Of a stretch of DNA of 64,000 bases, positions 18,521 through 27,999 are shown in pieces. The DNA is from UBA993 sp964436815 (GTDB lineage Bacteria; Bacillota; Dethiobacteria; DTU022). A program made the position numbers and the translations under genes. Numbering within the stretch: the stretch's first letter is position 1; each line of letters opens with the position of its first letter. The stretch covers positions 46,603-110,602 of the forward strand of contig CAYTER010000001.1 in the NCBI GenBank assembly GCA_964436815.1. Reading direction: 5' to 3'. Below the pieces are notes generated by a model. The model was not told where the DNA came from and made no database searches. It was given only the letters and a program-made list of their open reading frames with translations.

Positions 18521-20797
18521 TTGTTTGCCGCAGCCCCGGAGCACTTGCCTGAAGCATACCAGCTTTATTATTCCGGCATACCCCTGTGGATTACTGTGGT
18601 GCCTATGCTGGCCGGGATCGGCATTTACTTTATTAAAGACAGCTGGGAGAAAATTAGGAAAGCGATTTCTCTGCTCGTGTCAATATTCTCCCTTGTTGGC
18701 GTTGTGCTGCTTTTTCCTTTGGTGTTGAGTGGTACAGTTTGCTTTGATCTGCTAAATTTTATGCAGCTCGGCCTTTTTTTTGAGGTTGACCTGATCGGCT
18801 GGATATTTGCCCTGCTGATCACCCTGGTCTGGTTACTGGCGACAATTTTCTCTCTTACCTACATGGATTTTGAACATAATCGCCGTCGCTACTATAGTAT
18901 TTTAATCTTCACCCTGGGGGCAACTCTCGGTGTCGTCCTCGCCGGAGATTTCTTCACCCTCTTTTTATTTTTTGAGCTAATGACATTAAGTTCATTTATT
19001 CTGGTAATTCACGAGCAGGATTTCCAGGCGATGCGGGCGGGTATTCTTTATCTCTATCTTGGCATAGCCGGTGGTCTGGCGTTATTATTTGCCATTATGC
19101 TTCTTTTTGCTGCGACCGGTTCAGTTGATATTACTCCGGTTTTGGATCAACTGGTTGTCAACCGGTCTCTGATTTATGTCCTTTTCTTAATCGGGTTCGG
19201 CATAAAAGCCGGTTTAGTACCGCTTCATATCTGGCTGCCCCTGGCTCATCCGGTGGCGCCTTCACCGGCCAGTGCCCTGCTCTCCGGGATTATGATTAAA
19301 ACCGGTGCTTACGGGATCCTCAGGGTGTCGCTGATTCTGTTTTCCTCTCCGGCGGAAACCGGCGCACCTGATGCAAATTATCTTTTTACGACCGGCAATG
19401 CCCTGATGTGGGTCGGTATTGTCACCATGCTTGCCGGGGCGGTTATGGCTTTGCTGCAGGATAATATGAAGCGTATTCTGGCTTACAGCAGTGTAAGTCA
19501 GATCGGTTATATTGCCACCGGCCTTGGCGCAGCTATGTTAATGGGGATCGGCGGAGCGATGGGCTTCGCCGGTGCCATATACCATATTATCAACCATGCT
19601 TTTTTTAAAGCCGGACTTTTTATGATGGTGGGTACAATTTATATTTACACCCATGAATTGGAGCTTTCGCGTCTGGGCGGCATGCTGAAAAAGATGCCCC
19701 TGGTCGCGGTAACCTTTGTGGTGGCGGCTTTCGGTATCGCCGGTATGCCCGGTTTTAACGGCTATCCAAGCAAAACACTGATTCATGATGCCCTTTTGAT
19801 TGCTATTAAATATAATGAAATGATCAGTCTCGAAATAGCTGAAAAAATATTTACCCTGACCAGCGCCCTGACAATCTGCTATTTCATTAAGCTATTCAAA
19901 GGTATTTTCCTGGGGCCTGTTCCGGAAAAGCTGGATCGCCATTATCGGCTAACCCCTTCAATCATAGCGGTGCTCAGCTCCTTTTCAATGATCATAATTG
20001 CCATCGGGCTTTTTCCAAATCTGATCCTGGAAAGGATCATTGTACCGGCTGCTGAAATGTTAAAATATGAAGGCTATGCCATGGACCACCTTTATCATTT
20101 CTACTTTTTTGAATGGCACCCCCTGGAGGCGATGGTGATCGTCGGCGTACTGGCGATGATCATCTATATTCCCGGTTACTACCGTCGTTGGTTTGACTGG
20201 AAGCCACCGGAATGGCTCAGTATTTACTATCTTGTTTACCAGCCGATCACCCACTACCTGATGGTCCTGACCTGCCGGACCGGTGTATTTGTCGACTCAT
20301 CTATCGATAAAGCCTATGATCGAACCGGAGGTGTAGCCCGCAGCTGGTGTAATTTTGTCGGTGATTTTGATCAGGGTCTGGATCGGTTTTACCGCAAGTG
20401 GGGGGATGTAGGGCTTAAAATGGCTGATCGTTCCCGTGATATGGATCAAAAAATCGATCAGTTCTATCAGAAATCCGGGGAGGCTGCTCGCAAAATTGCT
20501 GATAAATCGGCGGATATGGACAGCGCTCTCGATAAAGCTTACCTCGAAACCGGTCGGGCAGCTCAAAAACTGGCGAAACAATCTACTGATATCGATCGTG
20601 CTCTCAATGTAGTCTATGACCAGGCCGGACAGAAAGCACGAAAAGAGATGGAAAGAAGATTTGAAGCCAAGAAAGACAAGGAACGCAGTACGGAACAGGT
20701 TAAATGGACCACAAAAAATTTAAGTTTTGATAACCTGCTATTGGTTATTGTTCTCGGTGTGGTCCTGTTTATAATTTTCTATTTTGGACGTTCCTGA
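18521..20797 (+). CDS. Third antiporter-like subunit (NuoL/MrpA-N family) with C-terminal 25-residue repeats
   Basis: 758 residues. Residues 1 to about 500 are an antiporter domain with channel Glu in LFFFELMTLSSF and Lys in GIKAGLVPLHIWLPLAHP; note LPLAH where the sister subunits have LPDAH. Further membrane helices follow to about residue 590. Residues 592-716 are five tandem 25-residue units (invariant D1, Y8 and G12), then a charged stretch and a final membrane helix (about 735-755). TTG 18521 follows GGGAGGAGGG. By position it replaces the N-terminal half of MrpA. Orientation of the repeat region is inferred only. Confidence 0.92.
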   Translation: MFAAAPEHLPEAYQLYYSGIPLWITVVPMLAGIGIYFIKDSWEKIRKAISLLVSIFSLVGVVLLFPLVLSGTVCFDLLNFMQLGLFFEVDLIGWIFALLITLVWLLATIFSLTYMDFEHNRRRYYSILIFTLGATLGVVLAGDFFTLFLFFELMTLSSFILVIHEQDFQAMRAGILYLYLGIAGGLALLFAIMLLFAATGSVDITPVLDQLVVNRSLIYVLFLIGFGIKAGLVPLHIWLPLAHPVAPSPASALLSGIMIKTGAYGILRVSLILFSSPAETGAPDANYLFTTGNALMWVGIVTMLAGAVMALLQDNMKRILAYSSVSQIGYIATGLGAAMLMGIGGAMGFAGAIYHIINHAFFKAGLFMMVGTIYIYTHELELSRLGGMLKKMPLVAVTFVVAAFGIAGMPGFNGYPSKTLIHDALLIAIKYNEMISLEIAEKIFTLTSALTICYFIKLFKGIFLGPVPEKLDRHYRLTPSIIAVLSSFSMIIIAIGLFPNLILERIIVPAAEMLKYEGYAMDHLYHFYFFEWHPLEAMVIVGVLAMIIYIPGYYRRWFDWKPPEWLSIYYLVYQPITHYLMVLTCRTGVFVDSSIDKAYDRTGGVARSWCNFVGDFDQGLDRFYRKWGDVGLKMADRSRDMDQKIDQFYQKSGEAARKIADKSADMDSALDKAYLETGRAAQKLAKQSTDIDRALNVVYDQAGQKARKEMERRFEAKKDKERSTEQVKWTTKNLSFDNLLLVIVLGVVLFIIFYFGRS
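20294..20668 (+). repeat. Five tandem 75-bp units coding 25-residue repeats
   Basis: Units start at 20294, 20369, 20444, 20519 and 20594, each exactly 75 bp. Every unit has Asp at position 1, Ile/Leu at 4, Asp/Asn at 5, Tyr at 8 and Gly at 12. Twenty-five residues is close to seven helical turns, so the same face would recur along one long amphipathic helix. The DNA copies have diverged, so this is protein-level repetition under selection rather than a recent duplication. Confidence 0.9.
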
Positions 20798-20807
20798 GGA
20801 ATAACAG

Positions 20808-21875
20808 TTGAATAAAAAGCGGCGTCTAGCCCTGGCCGGATCAAGGCAGAAAGCAGTAAGTTATCTTACTAAGTACCGTCTTTATCTTATCGCTCTGGCG
20901 GCAGTTATGGTTATAATGCTGATCTTAAGCTTCAGGAATGCTGAAGATCAGCGGGTCTATTACCTGACAACCATGGACACCATGATCGAGCTGAATTTTA
21001 CAGTTCCCGATGGCAGCAGTCCCGAGCAAATCAGGGATGCCGTTTTTTATGAGATTGAGCGCCTTGAAAAATTACTGAGCAGGACGGAAAGAGCCAGTGA
21101 CATATACAGGGTTAATAGTTTCGCAGGTTTGGAACCGGTAAAAGTCAGCCGGGAAACCCTGTTCCTGGCTGCTTTAGCATTACAGTATGCAGAAATCAGT
21201 GCAGGAGCCTTTGACCCGACTATCGGGCCGTTTATTGATAGCTGGGGGTTTCTCGATCAGGAATTCAGATTGCCGCCGGAAGAAGAAATCCGGCAGCTCC
21301 TGCCATTGATCAATTACCGGAAAATAATAATTGATCATTCAGATGCGACTATTTTTTTACCGGATAAGGGCATGGTTCTGGAACTTGGCGGCATTGCCAA
21401 GGGCTATATTGTAGACCGGGCGGCTGCTGTTTTAAAAAGTTTAAATGTTAAAAGGGCTTTTATCAATGCCGGCGGTGATATTGCCTTGATCGGCAGTAGA
21501 CCGGACGGTCAGGGCTGGAAAATCGGTGTCCGCCACCCCCGGGATGATAAATCTATAATTGCAGCCCTCTCAGTGTCCGATTCGGCAGTGGTCACTTCCG
21601 GTGACTATCAGCGTTATTTTGAAAAGGATGGCGTTTCTTACCATCATATTATTGATCCGCAAAGCGGCAGACCGGCTGGAAAATTAGCCAGTGTGACGAT
21701 TGTAGCTTCAACTGCTGCTGAAGCTGATGCGCTTTCAACGGCAGTATTTGTCCTCGGTCCGGTCACAGGTCTGGCTTTGATTGAAAAGATTAGGGGAGTG
21801 GAAGGTGTTTTGGTTACCCCGGAGCTTGAGATTATCAGTTCAAGCGGCCTGGAAAATATTTTGGAACTTAAATAG
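20808..21875 (+). CDS. apbE: FAD:protein FMN transferase, membrane-anchored
   Basis: 355 residues. An N-terminal membrane helix (about 27-45) is followed by an ApbE domain: TMDTMIELNF, GAFDPTIGPFIDSWGF, ELGGIAKGYIVDRAA, NAGGDIALIG and HHIIDPQSGRP. The enzyme attaches FMN to Thr in the S/T-GAT motif of RnfD, RnfG and similar proteins. The helix is not a lipobox (no Cys). TTG 20808 follows TGAGGA, 10 bases after the antiporter stop. The obvious substrates are rnfD and rnfG upstream. Confidence 0.95.
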   Translation: MNKKRRLALAGSRQKAVSYLTKYRLYLIALAAVMVIMLILSFRNAEDQRVYYLTTMDTMIELNFTVPDGSSPEQIRDAVFYEIERLEKLLSRTERASDIYRVNSFAGLEPVKVSRETLFLAALALQYAEISAGAFDPTIGPFIDSWGFLDQEFRLPPEEEIRQLLPLINYRKIIIDHSDATIFLPDKGMVLELGGIAKGYIVDRAAAVLKSLNVKRAFINAGGDIALIGSRPDGQGWKIGVRHPRDDKSIIAALSVSDSAVVTSGDYQRYFEKDGVSYHHIIDPQSGRPAGKLASVTIVASTAAEADALSTAVFVLGPVTGLALIEKIRGVEGVLVTPELEIISSSGLENILELK

Positions 21876-21889
21876 ACAGGAGTAAAATA

Positions 21890-22453
21890 ATGCAACAAAA
21901 TCCCGTTCGTCTTAGAAGCCGCCTGAATCATCTCACCTACCTGGCGGTCCTGATTACATTTGCCATTGTTATTCACACTGTTGAAGCCGCCCTGCCTCTG
22001 CCGATGCCGGTGCCGGGCGTAAAACTGGGCCTGGCTAATATAATCACCCTTTTAACCCTTACCCTGTTTGGCCTTCGTAGTGGCTTGCTGGTTACTGTTT
22101 TAAGAACTGTACTCGGCAGTCTCTTCATCGGGGGGCTCTTTGGTTTTGGATTCTGGCTCAGTTTTACGGCTGGAATTACCAGCTGCCTGGTGATGGCTCT
22201 GTTGCTAATCCTTAAACGAAAAGCTTTGATCAGCCTGGTATCGGTCAGTGTCTTGGGCGCTGCTGTCCACAACCTGACCCAACTGACGGTTGCCTCGGCC
22301 ATTATCTCTAATTTCTCGCTATTAAAAGGCTATTACCCACTGCTGCTGTTATTGTCCGTGCCAACCGGTATTTTTACCGGTCTGGCTGCTCATTACCTTG
22401 AAGGAATAACCAGGCGGATGATCCTGAAAGCTGAAACGGAGCCTGACCGATGA
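21890..22453 (+). CDS. Gx transporter family membrane protein (heptaprenyl diphosphate synthase component I-like)
   Basis: 187 residues, five to six membrane helices. EAALPLPMPVPGVKLGLANI is the family signature. The name heptaprenyl diphosphate synthase component I is historical; the protein resembles an ECF-type substrate-binding membrane protein. It often lies beside apbE, as here (15-base gap). The substrate is unknown. Its stop overlaps maf (ATGA). Confidence 0.85.
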   Translation: MQQNPVRLRSRLNHLTYLAVLITFAIVIHTVEAALPLPMPVPGVKLGLANIITLLTLTLFGLRSGLLVTVLRTVLGSLFIGGLFGFGFWLSFTAGITSCLVMALLLILKRKALISLVSVSVLGAAVHNLTQLTVASAIISNFSLLKGYYPLLLLLSVPTGIFTGLAAHYLEGITRRMILKAETEPDR

Positions 22454-23052
22454 AATTAATTCTTGCGTCGGCATCGCCGCGGCGGGCAGACCTGCTCAGA
22501 CAGGCCGGCATTCCCTTTGCGGTAATTGAACCAACTGTTTCCGAACAGCTGGAAGAGAGGTTGTCGCCTGAAGAACTGGTTAGTGTGCTGGCTCGCCGAA
22601 AAGCAATGGATGTTGCCGGCCGGGTTGGAAGCGGTTATATCCTGGCTGCTGATACCATTGTTTTATACCGGGGTCTGATCCTCGGCAAACCTGCCGATGC
22701 CGAAGAAGCCGGGAGAATGCTTAAACTGATCAGTGGGGATCGGCATGAAGTTATTACCGGGTTGATTTTGCTTGATGCGGCAACCGGGCGCCTTGAAAGC
22801 GGAGTATCCTCGACCGGTGTCTGGTTAAAAGAACTCTCAAATATTGAAATATCCGCCTACCTGGCTACCGGTGAGCCTTTGGATAAAGCGGGGGCTTATG
22901 GGATTCAGGGTTTGGCAGCGCTCTTAGTGAAGCGGGTGGAAGGATGTTACTTCAACGTGGTTGGTTTGCCTTTAAATTTACTCTACGAATTAATGACCAA
23001 TATGCAGCTTCCAATCTGGCTGAATGGAAAGGATAACAACCATGCAAAATGA
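22450..23052 (+). CDS. maf: Maf-like nucleoside triphosphate pyrophosphatase
   Basis: 200 residues. Removes pyrophosphate from non-standard or pyrimidine nucleotides. LASASPRRADLLRQ at the start, LAADTIV and GKPADAEEA are family motifs, as is DKAGAYGIQG. Start overlaps the preceding gene and its end overlaps radC by 11 bases. Confidence 0.95.
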   Translation: MKLILASASPRRADLLRQAGIPFAVIEPTVSEQLEERLSPEELVSVLARRKAMDVAGRVGSGYILAADTIVLYRGLILGKPADAEEAGRMLKLISGDRHEVITGLILLDAATGRLESGVSSTGVWLKELSNIEISAYLATGEPLDKAGAYGIQGLAALLVKRVEGCYFNVVGLPLNLLYELMTNMQLPIWLNGKDNNHAK

Positions 23053-23731
23053 ATCGGTGATGATCAGGGATTTGCCGCTCGAAGAAAGACCGCGTGAGAA
23101 ATTAATGGCCCTGGGCGCCGGAGCGCTTTCCAATGCCGAATTGCTCGCTATCCTGATCCGAACTGGAAACCGCAGCGAATCGGCAGTGCAGATTGCGACA
23201 AAAATTATATCCAGGGGTGGAGGACTGCGCAGCCTTCCCGATCTATCACTTGAAGATCTTCAGGAAAACAAGGGTATCGGACCCGACAAGGCGGTAACCA
23301 TTAAAGCGGCTTTGGAACTCGGATGCCGCCTGGCTACAGCGCCCAGGGAAGCTGGAGGGAGCATTTCCAATCCGCGCCAGGCCGCGGAACTATTTATGGA
23401 AGAACTGCGTTATAAGAAAAAAGAATATTTTAAGATCCTTTTGCTTAATACCAAGAATAATGTCATTTCGAAAGAGGAAATATCCGTCGGCAGCCTGAGC
23501 GCATCGATTGTCCATCCCCGTGAAATATTTAATCTGCCCCTGCGTAAAAGTGCCGCATCGGTGATTCTCTGCCATAACCACCCCAGCGGAGATCCCTCAC
23601 CCAGCCAGGAGGATCTGGCGGTGACAAGGCGCCTGGTTGACGCGGGCAATATCCTGGGGATTAGCGTTCGCGATCATATCATCATTGGCGATGGCTGTTT
23701 TTTTAGTTTCCGGGAAAAAGGGCTCATTTAG
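23042..23731 (+). CDS. radC: RadC-family JAB/MPN metalloprotein
   Basis: 229 residues. An N-terminal helix-hairpin-helix-like region precedes a JAB-type metal site, HNHPSGDPSPSQED. The cellular role of RadC is unsettled. ATG 23042 follows GGAAAGGA; an in-frame ATG at 23060 is a possible shorter start. Confidence 0.94.
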   Translation: MQNESVMIRDLPLEERPREKLMALGAGALSNAELLAILIRTGNRSESAVQIATKIISRGGGLRSLPDLSLEDLQENKGIGPDKAVTIKAALELGCRLATAPREAGGSISNPRQAAELFMEELRYKKKEYFKILLLNTKNNVISKEEISVGSLSASIVHPREIFNLPLRKSAASVILCHNHPSGDPSPSQEDLAVTRRLVDAGNILGISVRDHIIIGDGCFFSFREKGLI

Positions 23732-23795
23732 GCAGGCCTTGTCAAAGCAGGAAATAGATGGTATTATAGAAAAAATTATTTTCAGGGAGAATGTA

Positions 23796-25583
23796 ATGAC
23801 GATGGTTGAACCAGAGCTTGAGACCATCTTGGATAAAGTGCAAAAACCAGGCCGTTATCTCGGCAATGAATGGAACAGCTGTCATAAGAACCATGATCAG
23901 GTTCGTTTGCGAATGGCGCTTGCTTTTCCCGACCTTTATGAGGTAGGGATGTCGAACCAGGGGATTAAAATCCTTTACGATTGCGTTAATCAAAATCCTG
24001 ATCTGCTGATGGAACGCGTTTTTGCTCCTGCTGCCGATATGGAAGAACAGTTGCGCTCAGCGGGACTTCCGCTTTTTGCCCTGGAAAGCGGAAAAGCGCT
24101 TGGTGAATTTGATCTGATCGGGTTTTCGCTCCAATATGAACTCAGCTATACGAATGTCCTGAACATGCTTGATCTGGCCGCAATCCCCATCCGCAGTGAA
24201 AATCGCGCCGACGAGTATCCTTTAATTATCGGAGGGGGCCCCTGTACTTTTAACCCTGAACCGCTCGCTAGTTTTTTTGATCTCTTCATGCTTGGCGAAA
24301 CTGAGGAAGCGCTGCCTCCCTTGCTCCTGGAAATTGCGGATCTGAAAGAAAAAGGCTGCCCCAAAAATGAGATTCTGTTAAAACTGGCAGCAAAGAGAGG
24401 GGTTTATATCCCCGGTTTTTACAAACCTCTTTACCGTGAAGGAATTTATCAGGGGCTGCAGAAAGTGGAAGAGCGGGCTCCGAATCTAATCGGGAAAAAT
24501 TTAGTGACAAATTTAGATAGCGCGCCATACCCGACAGCTCCGGTGGTGCCTTATATTCAGACTGCGCATGATCGGGCGGTGGTGGAAATTTTTCGCGGTT
24601 GTGCCAGAGGCTGTCGATTTTGCCAGGCTGGTTATATATTTAAGCCTGTTCGCCGCCGCAGTGCCGCTAAAATTGTCGAAACGGCCAGGGAGCTGATTGC
24701 TTGCACCGGCTACGATGAGCTATCGCTTTCATCACTGAGCAGCAGTGATTACCCCGGGGTTGATGAACTAATTAACCGTGTTGATGAAGCGCTGACCGGT
24801 CAGACTGTCCGCTGCAGTTTACCCTCGCTGCGGCTTGATTCTTATTCTGTTACCTTAGCCGACAAACTGCACCAGGGCCGGCGCAGTTCGCTGACTTTTG
24901 CTCCGGAGGCAGCAACTGAGAGATTAAGAAAGGTAATTGGTAAAAGAATCAGCGAGAGTGATATTTACACTGCTCTCGATGACGCTGTCCAGGCGGGTTG
25001 GCAGGGATTCAAATTATATTTTATGATTGGCCTGCCGACAGAAGAGGACGTTGATGCAGCAGCAATTGCCGAACTGTGCCGCAACCTGCGGCAGCATTTC
25101 CGCCGGCAGGGCAGGCACAACATTAAATTTTCGGTCAGCGTGGCAACTTTTGTGCCCAAAGCCCACAGTCCCTTTCAGTGGGAGCCGCAACTACCCTTGG
25201 CCGATGTGATCAGGAGACAGCAGCTGCTGATTGAGAGTTTTAAAAAAATGCCCTGGGTTGATTTCAGCTGGCATGACGCGGAAACCAGTTTACTTGAAGC
25301 AGTTTTTGCCCGCGGAGACCGACGCCTCGCCTCCCTGCTGGAAAAGGCCTGGCGCCTGGGCTGCAAGTTCGATGGCTGGTCAGAGTCTTTTTCTTACCAA
25401 AGATGGCAGCAGGCATTCAGCGCTCTGAACATTAATCCGGCTGACTATGCCAACCGTAGTTTCAGCTATGATCAGCCTCTGCCCTGGGACCACCTGGACT
25501 GCGGTGTCAGTAAAGAAGAGTTAATCGAAGAACACCGGTTGGCTTTCAACCATCGTCCTGTTGAAGGATGTGAAGGACTATAA
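23796..25583 (+). CDS. B12-binding-type radical SAM protein (TIGR03960-like)
   Basis: 595 residues. The N-terminal half resembles a cobalamin-binding-like fold; the radical SAM site is CARGCRFC (C-x3-C-x2-C, about residue 269). It is the standard partner of the DUF2344 protein that follows and both precede RNase G in many Clostridia. The reaction is unknown; a tRNA or rRNA modification is a common guess. ATG 23796 follows AGGGAG at 6 bases; the open frame extends to 23637 inside radC without a start signal. Its TAA overlaps the next gene. Confidence 0.9.
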   Translation: MTMVEPELETILDKVQKPGRYLGNEWNSCHKNHDQVRLRMALAFPDLYEVGMSNQGIKILYDCVNQNPDLLMERVFAPAADMEEQLRSAGLPLFALESGKALGEFDLIGFSLQYELSYTNVLNMLDLAAIPIRSENRADEYPLIIGGGPCTFNPEPLASFFDLFMLGETEEALPPLLLEIADLKEKGCPKNEILLKLAAKRGVYIPGFYKPLYREGIYQGLQKVEERAPNLIGKNLVTNLDSAPYPTAPVVPYIQTAHDRAVVEIFRGCARGCRFCQAGYIFKPVRRRSAAKIVETARELIACTGYDELSLSSLSSSDYPGVDELINRVDEALTGQTVRCSLPSLRLDSYSVTLADKLHQGRRSSLTFAPEAATERLRKVIGKRISESDIYTALDDAVQAGWQGFKLYFMIGLPTEEDVDAAAIAELCRNLRQHFRRQGRHNIKFSVSVATFVPKAHSPFQWEPQLPLADVIRRQQLLIESFKKMPWVDFSWHDAETSLLEAVFARGDRRLASLLEKAWRLGCKFDGWSESFSYQRWQQAFSALNINPADYANRSFSYDQPLPWDHLDCGVSKEELIEEHRLAFNHRPVEGCEGL

Positions 25584-26290
25584 GAATTATTTTCAGTTTT
25601 GCTCGTGGCAAGCCCCTGGCCTATATTTCACATCTTGATTTAATGCGGCTGTTACAAAGAGCACTCCGCCGCAGTGGCCTGCCGCTTGCCTACAGTGCAG
25701 GTTTTAACCCCCGAATGCGTCTGAATCTTGCCTTGCCCCTGCCCCTTGGCGTAACTGCCGGCCGGGAGCTTGGAGAAGTGCATTTATCAGAGCAGATAGA
25801 ACCGGCGGCGTTTATTACGGCCCTATCTCCACAGTTGCCGGAAGGATTGAAGCTCATTGATGCAGTTGAGTCGACCGAACAGGCGCCGCCGCTTGCCGCC
25901 CGGGTTACTGCTGCCCGTTACCGGGCAATTTTAAAATCACGAACAGAATGCCCTGAGATCCAGGGTAAGATCGGAAAGGCGGTTGCTGATCTGCTAAAAG
26001 ATGATGAAATTCTCTCGCCCAGAACCGATAAGAAAAAACGAAAAATAAGTTATACAAATATCCGACCATATATTTTTGAATTAGATATTGCTGAAAACCA
26101 TCAGGAAATAGTTCTGTCGATGCTGGTTAAAGCCGGAAGCGATGGCGGTGTATCGCCGTCTTTTTTACTGCAGAAGATTGAAGAAAAAATATTGGATTCC
26201 TCCGGCAGCCCATTTCACTGGAGCATAGAGCGCGATCAGCTTTATACTTCAGGCGAAGGTGCTTTCAAGCCGTTTATTGAAGGAGTGTGA
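25580..26290 (+). CDS. DUF2344 protein (TIGR03936-like), no standard start codon
   Basis: 236 residues if read from ATA 25580. The family N-terminus (RIIFSFARGKPLAYISHLD) lies upstream of the first ATG (25643), which would remove conserved residues. A stop in this frame at 25571-25573 leaves only AGG, ACT, ATA, AGA, ATT, ATT before the conserved region. ATA 25580 overlaps the TAA of the preceding gene and follows GAAGGAT by 10 bases, so ATA with coupled reinitiation is the best guess; a start-codon mutation or sequence error is the alternative. Confidence 0.82.
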   Translation: MRIIFSFARGKPLAYISHLDLMRLLQRALRRSGLPLAYSAGFNPRMRLNLALPLPLGVTAGRELGEVHLSEQIEPAAFITALSPQLPEGLKLIDAVESTEQAPPLAARVTAARYRAILKSRTECPEIQGKIGKAVADLLKDDEILSPRTDKKKRKISYTNIRPYIFELDIAENHQEIVLSMLVKAGSDGGVSPSFLLQKIEEKILDSSGSPFHWSIERDQLYTSGEGAFKPFIEGV

Positions 26291-26297
26291 CAGTTTA

Positions 26298-27980
26298 TTG
26301 GATAAAAAAATTATTGTCAATTGCGATAACCGGGCAACCCGTGTTGCTCTGCTTGAAAAAGGAAAACTGGTTGAACTCGATATCGAAAGGCCCCTGCAAT
26401 TCAGGGTTGTTGGCAACCTCTACAAGGGTACCGTAGCTAATGTGCTTCCCGGAATGCAGGCTGCCTTTATTGATATTGGGCTGGGCAAAAATGCTTTTCT
26501 CTATGTGGATGATGTAACCCCTGAATGGGATGAAGAATCACCTCCACCGTCCCGTAATGCAATTGAAAAACTGCTGCATGTCGGCGAAGAGATCATGGTC
26601 CAGGTGATCAAGGAGCCGTATGGCAGCAAGGGGGCGCGAGTCACCGGTCAGATTACGATTCCCGGTCGTTACCTGGTGCTGGTGCCGGGCGCCGATTACA
26701 TCGGGGTATCAAAGCGGATCGAGAGCCAGGCGGAACGTGACCGCTTACGCCGCGAGGTGGAAAAGCTTAAACCTGATCAGGTTGGTCTGATCATCCGCAC
26801 AGTTGCTGAAGGGGTTGAAGCCGATGTTATGGCCCAGGACCTCCAGTTTTTGGTCCAACTCTGGAATCGCATTATTACCCGGTTTCAACAGAAACCGGCT
26901 CCGGCAATTTTGTACCAGGATCTCTCCCTGACCTGCCGTATCGCCCGCGATCTTTTTGTTGAAGAATTCAGCAGCTTTTTAATCGATGATGAACACGAAT
27001 ATGACAAGGTCCGGGAGATAGTTGATTACATATCTCCCCACCTGAAGAGCAAGGTAAAGCTCTACCAGGAAGACGAACCGATTTTTGAGCGTTACGGTAT
27101 CGAAAAAGAGATCGAAAAAGCTTTAGCCCGCCAGGTCTGGTTAAAAAACGGCGGTTATATTGTTTTTGATGAAACAGAGGCTTTAACGGTCATTGATGTT
27201 AACACCGGCCGTTACATCGGGCGGCGCAACTTAGCTGACACGATCCTGAAGACCAATTTGGAAGCGGCTGAAGAGGTTGCCCGCCAGGTACGCCTTCGTG
27301 ATATCGGCGGAATTATTATTGTCGATTTTATCGACATGAGTATCGAAGATCACCGGCGTAAAGTAATTGACAAGCTGAATAACTCGATTAAAAACGACCG
27401 GACAAAAACCTATGTCCTGGGCTTAACCAATCTGGGTCTGGTTGAAATGACCCGCAAGAAAGTGCGGCAGGACCTTTCTGAATACCTGCAGCAACCCTGT
27501 CCTTACTGCGGCGGATCAGGACGGGTTCTTACCCCGCTGGTGATCAGCACCCGCATTGAGAGCGACTTGAAGCGGGAGCTGCAGGAGGAAAGAAGCAGGG
27601 CTGTGCTGGTGGAAATGCACCACGAAGTTGCGGCGATCATTATCGGCTCAGGCGGCGGTAACCTGAAAAAGCTTGAGGATGAGTTGGGCCGGCACATTTT
27701 TATCCGGGGCACCGAAGATATTCATATTGAGCAATATCGCATAGTGGCCAGGGGCAGTCATAAGGAGATCCAGGCTCTGGCCTTACCGGTTAAAGCCGGG
27801 GAGAAAATTGAAGTGATCATTGAAGAGCCCCATGCCTCCAGTCCCACTCACGGCATAGCCCGCATCCAGGGCTTTGTAATTAATGTTGAGGGTGCCGGGG
27901 AAAAAGTGGGGCAGAAGATAAAAGTCCAGATTAAAGAAGTAAACCGTACTTATGCCCGGGCAGTAATGAGCAAAAAATAA
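26298..27980 (+). CDS. rng: Ribonuclease G/E
   Basis: 560 residues. S1-like RNA-binding domain at the N-terminus (GNLYKGTVANVLPGMQAAFIDIG with FLY), then the RNase E/G catalytic core with DVNTG and IVDFIDM, and the Zn-link CPYCGGSG. After about residue 500 there is a C-terminal extension ending in a TRAM-like beta segment, seen in clostridial homologues. TTG 26298 follows GAAGGAG; the preceding in-frame codons overlap the DUF2344 gene. Confidence 0.95.
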   Translation: MDKKIIVNCDNRATRVALLEKGKLVELDIERPLQFRVVGNLYKGTVANVLPGMQAAFIDIGLGKNAFLYVDDVTPEWDEESPPPSRNAIEKLLHVGEEIMVQVIKEPYGSKGARVTGQITIPGRYLVLVPGADYIGVSKRIESQAERDRLRREVEKLKPDQVGLIIRTVAEGVEADVMAQDLQFLVQLWNRIITRFQQKPAPAILYQDLSLTCRIARDLFVEEFSSFLIDDEHEYDKVREIVDYISPHLKSKVKLYQEDEPIFERYGIEKEIEKALARQVWLKNGGYIVFDETEALTVIDVNTGRYIGRRNLADTILKTNLEAAEEVARQVRLRDIGGIIIVDFIDMSIEDHRRKVIDKLNNSIKNDRTKTYVLGLTNLGLVEMTRKKVRQDLSEYLQQPCPYCGGSGRVLTPLVISTRIESDLKRELQEERSRAVLVEMHHEVAAIIIGSGGGNLKKLEDELGRHIFIRGTEDIHIEQYRIVARGSHKEIQALALPVKAGEKIEVIIEEPHASSPTHGIARIQGFVINVEGAGEKVGQKIKVQIKEVNRTYARAVMSKK

Positions 27981-27999
27981 GCGAAGGCTGGTATAACGT

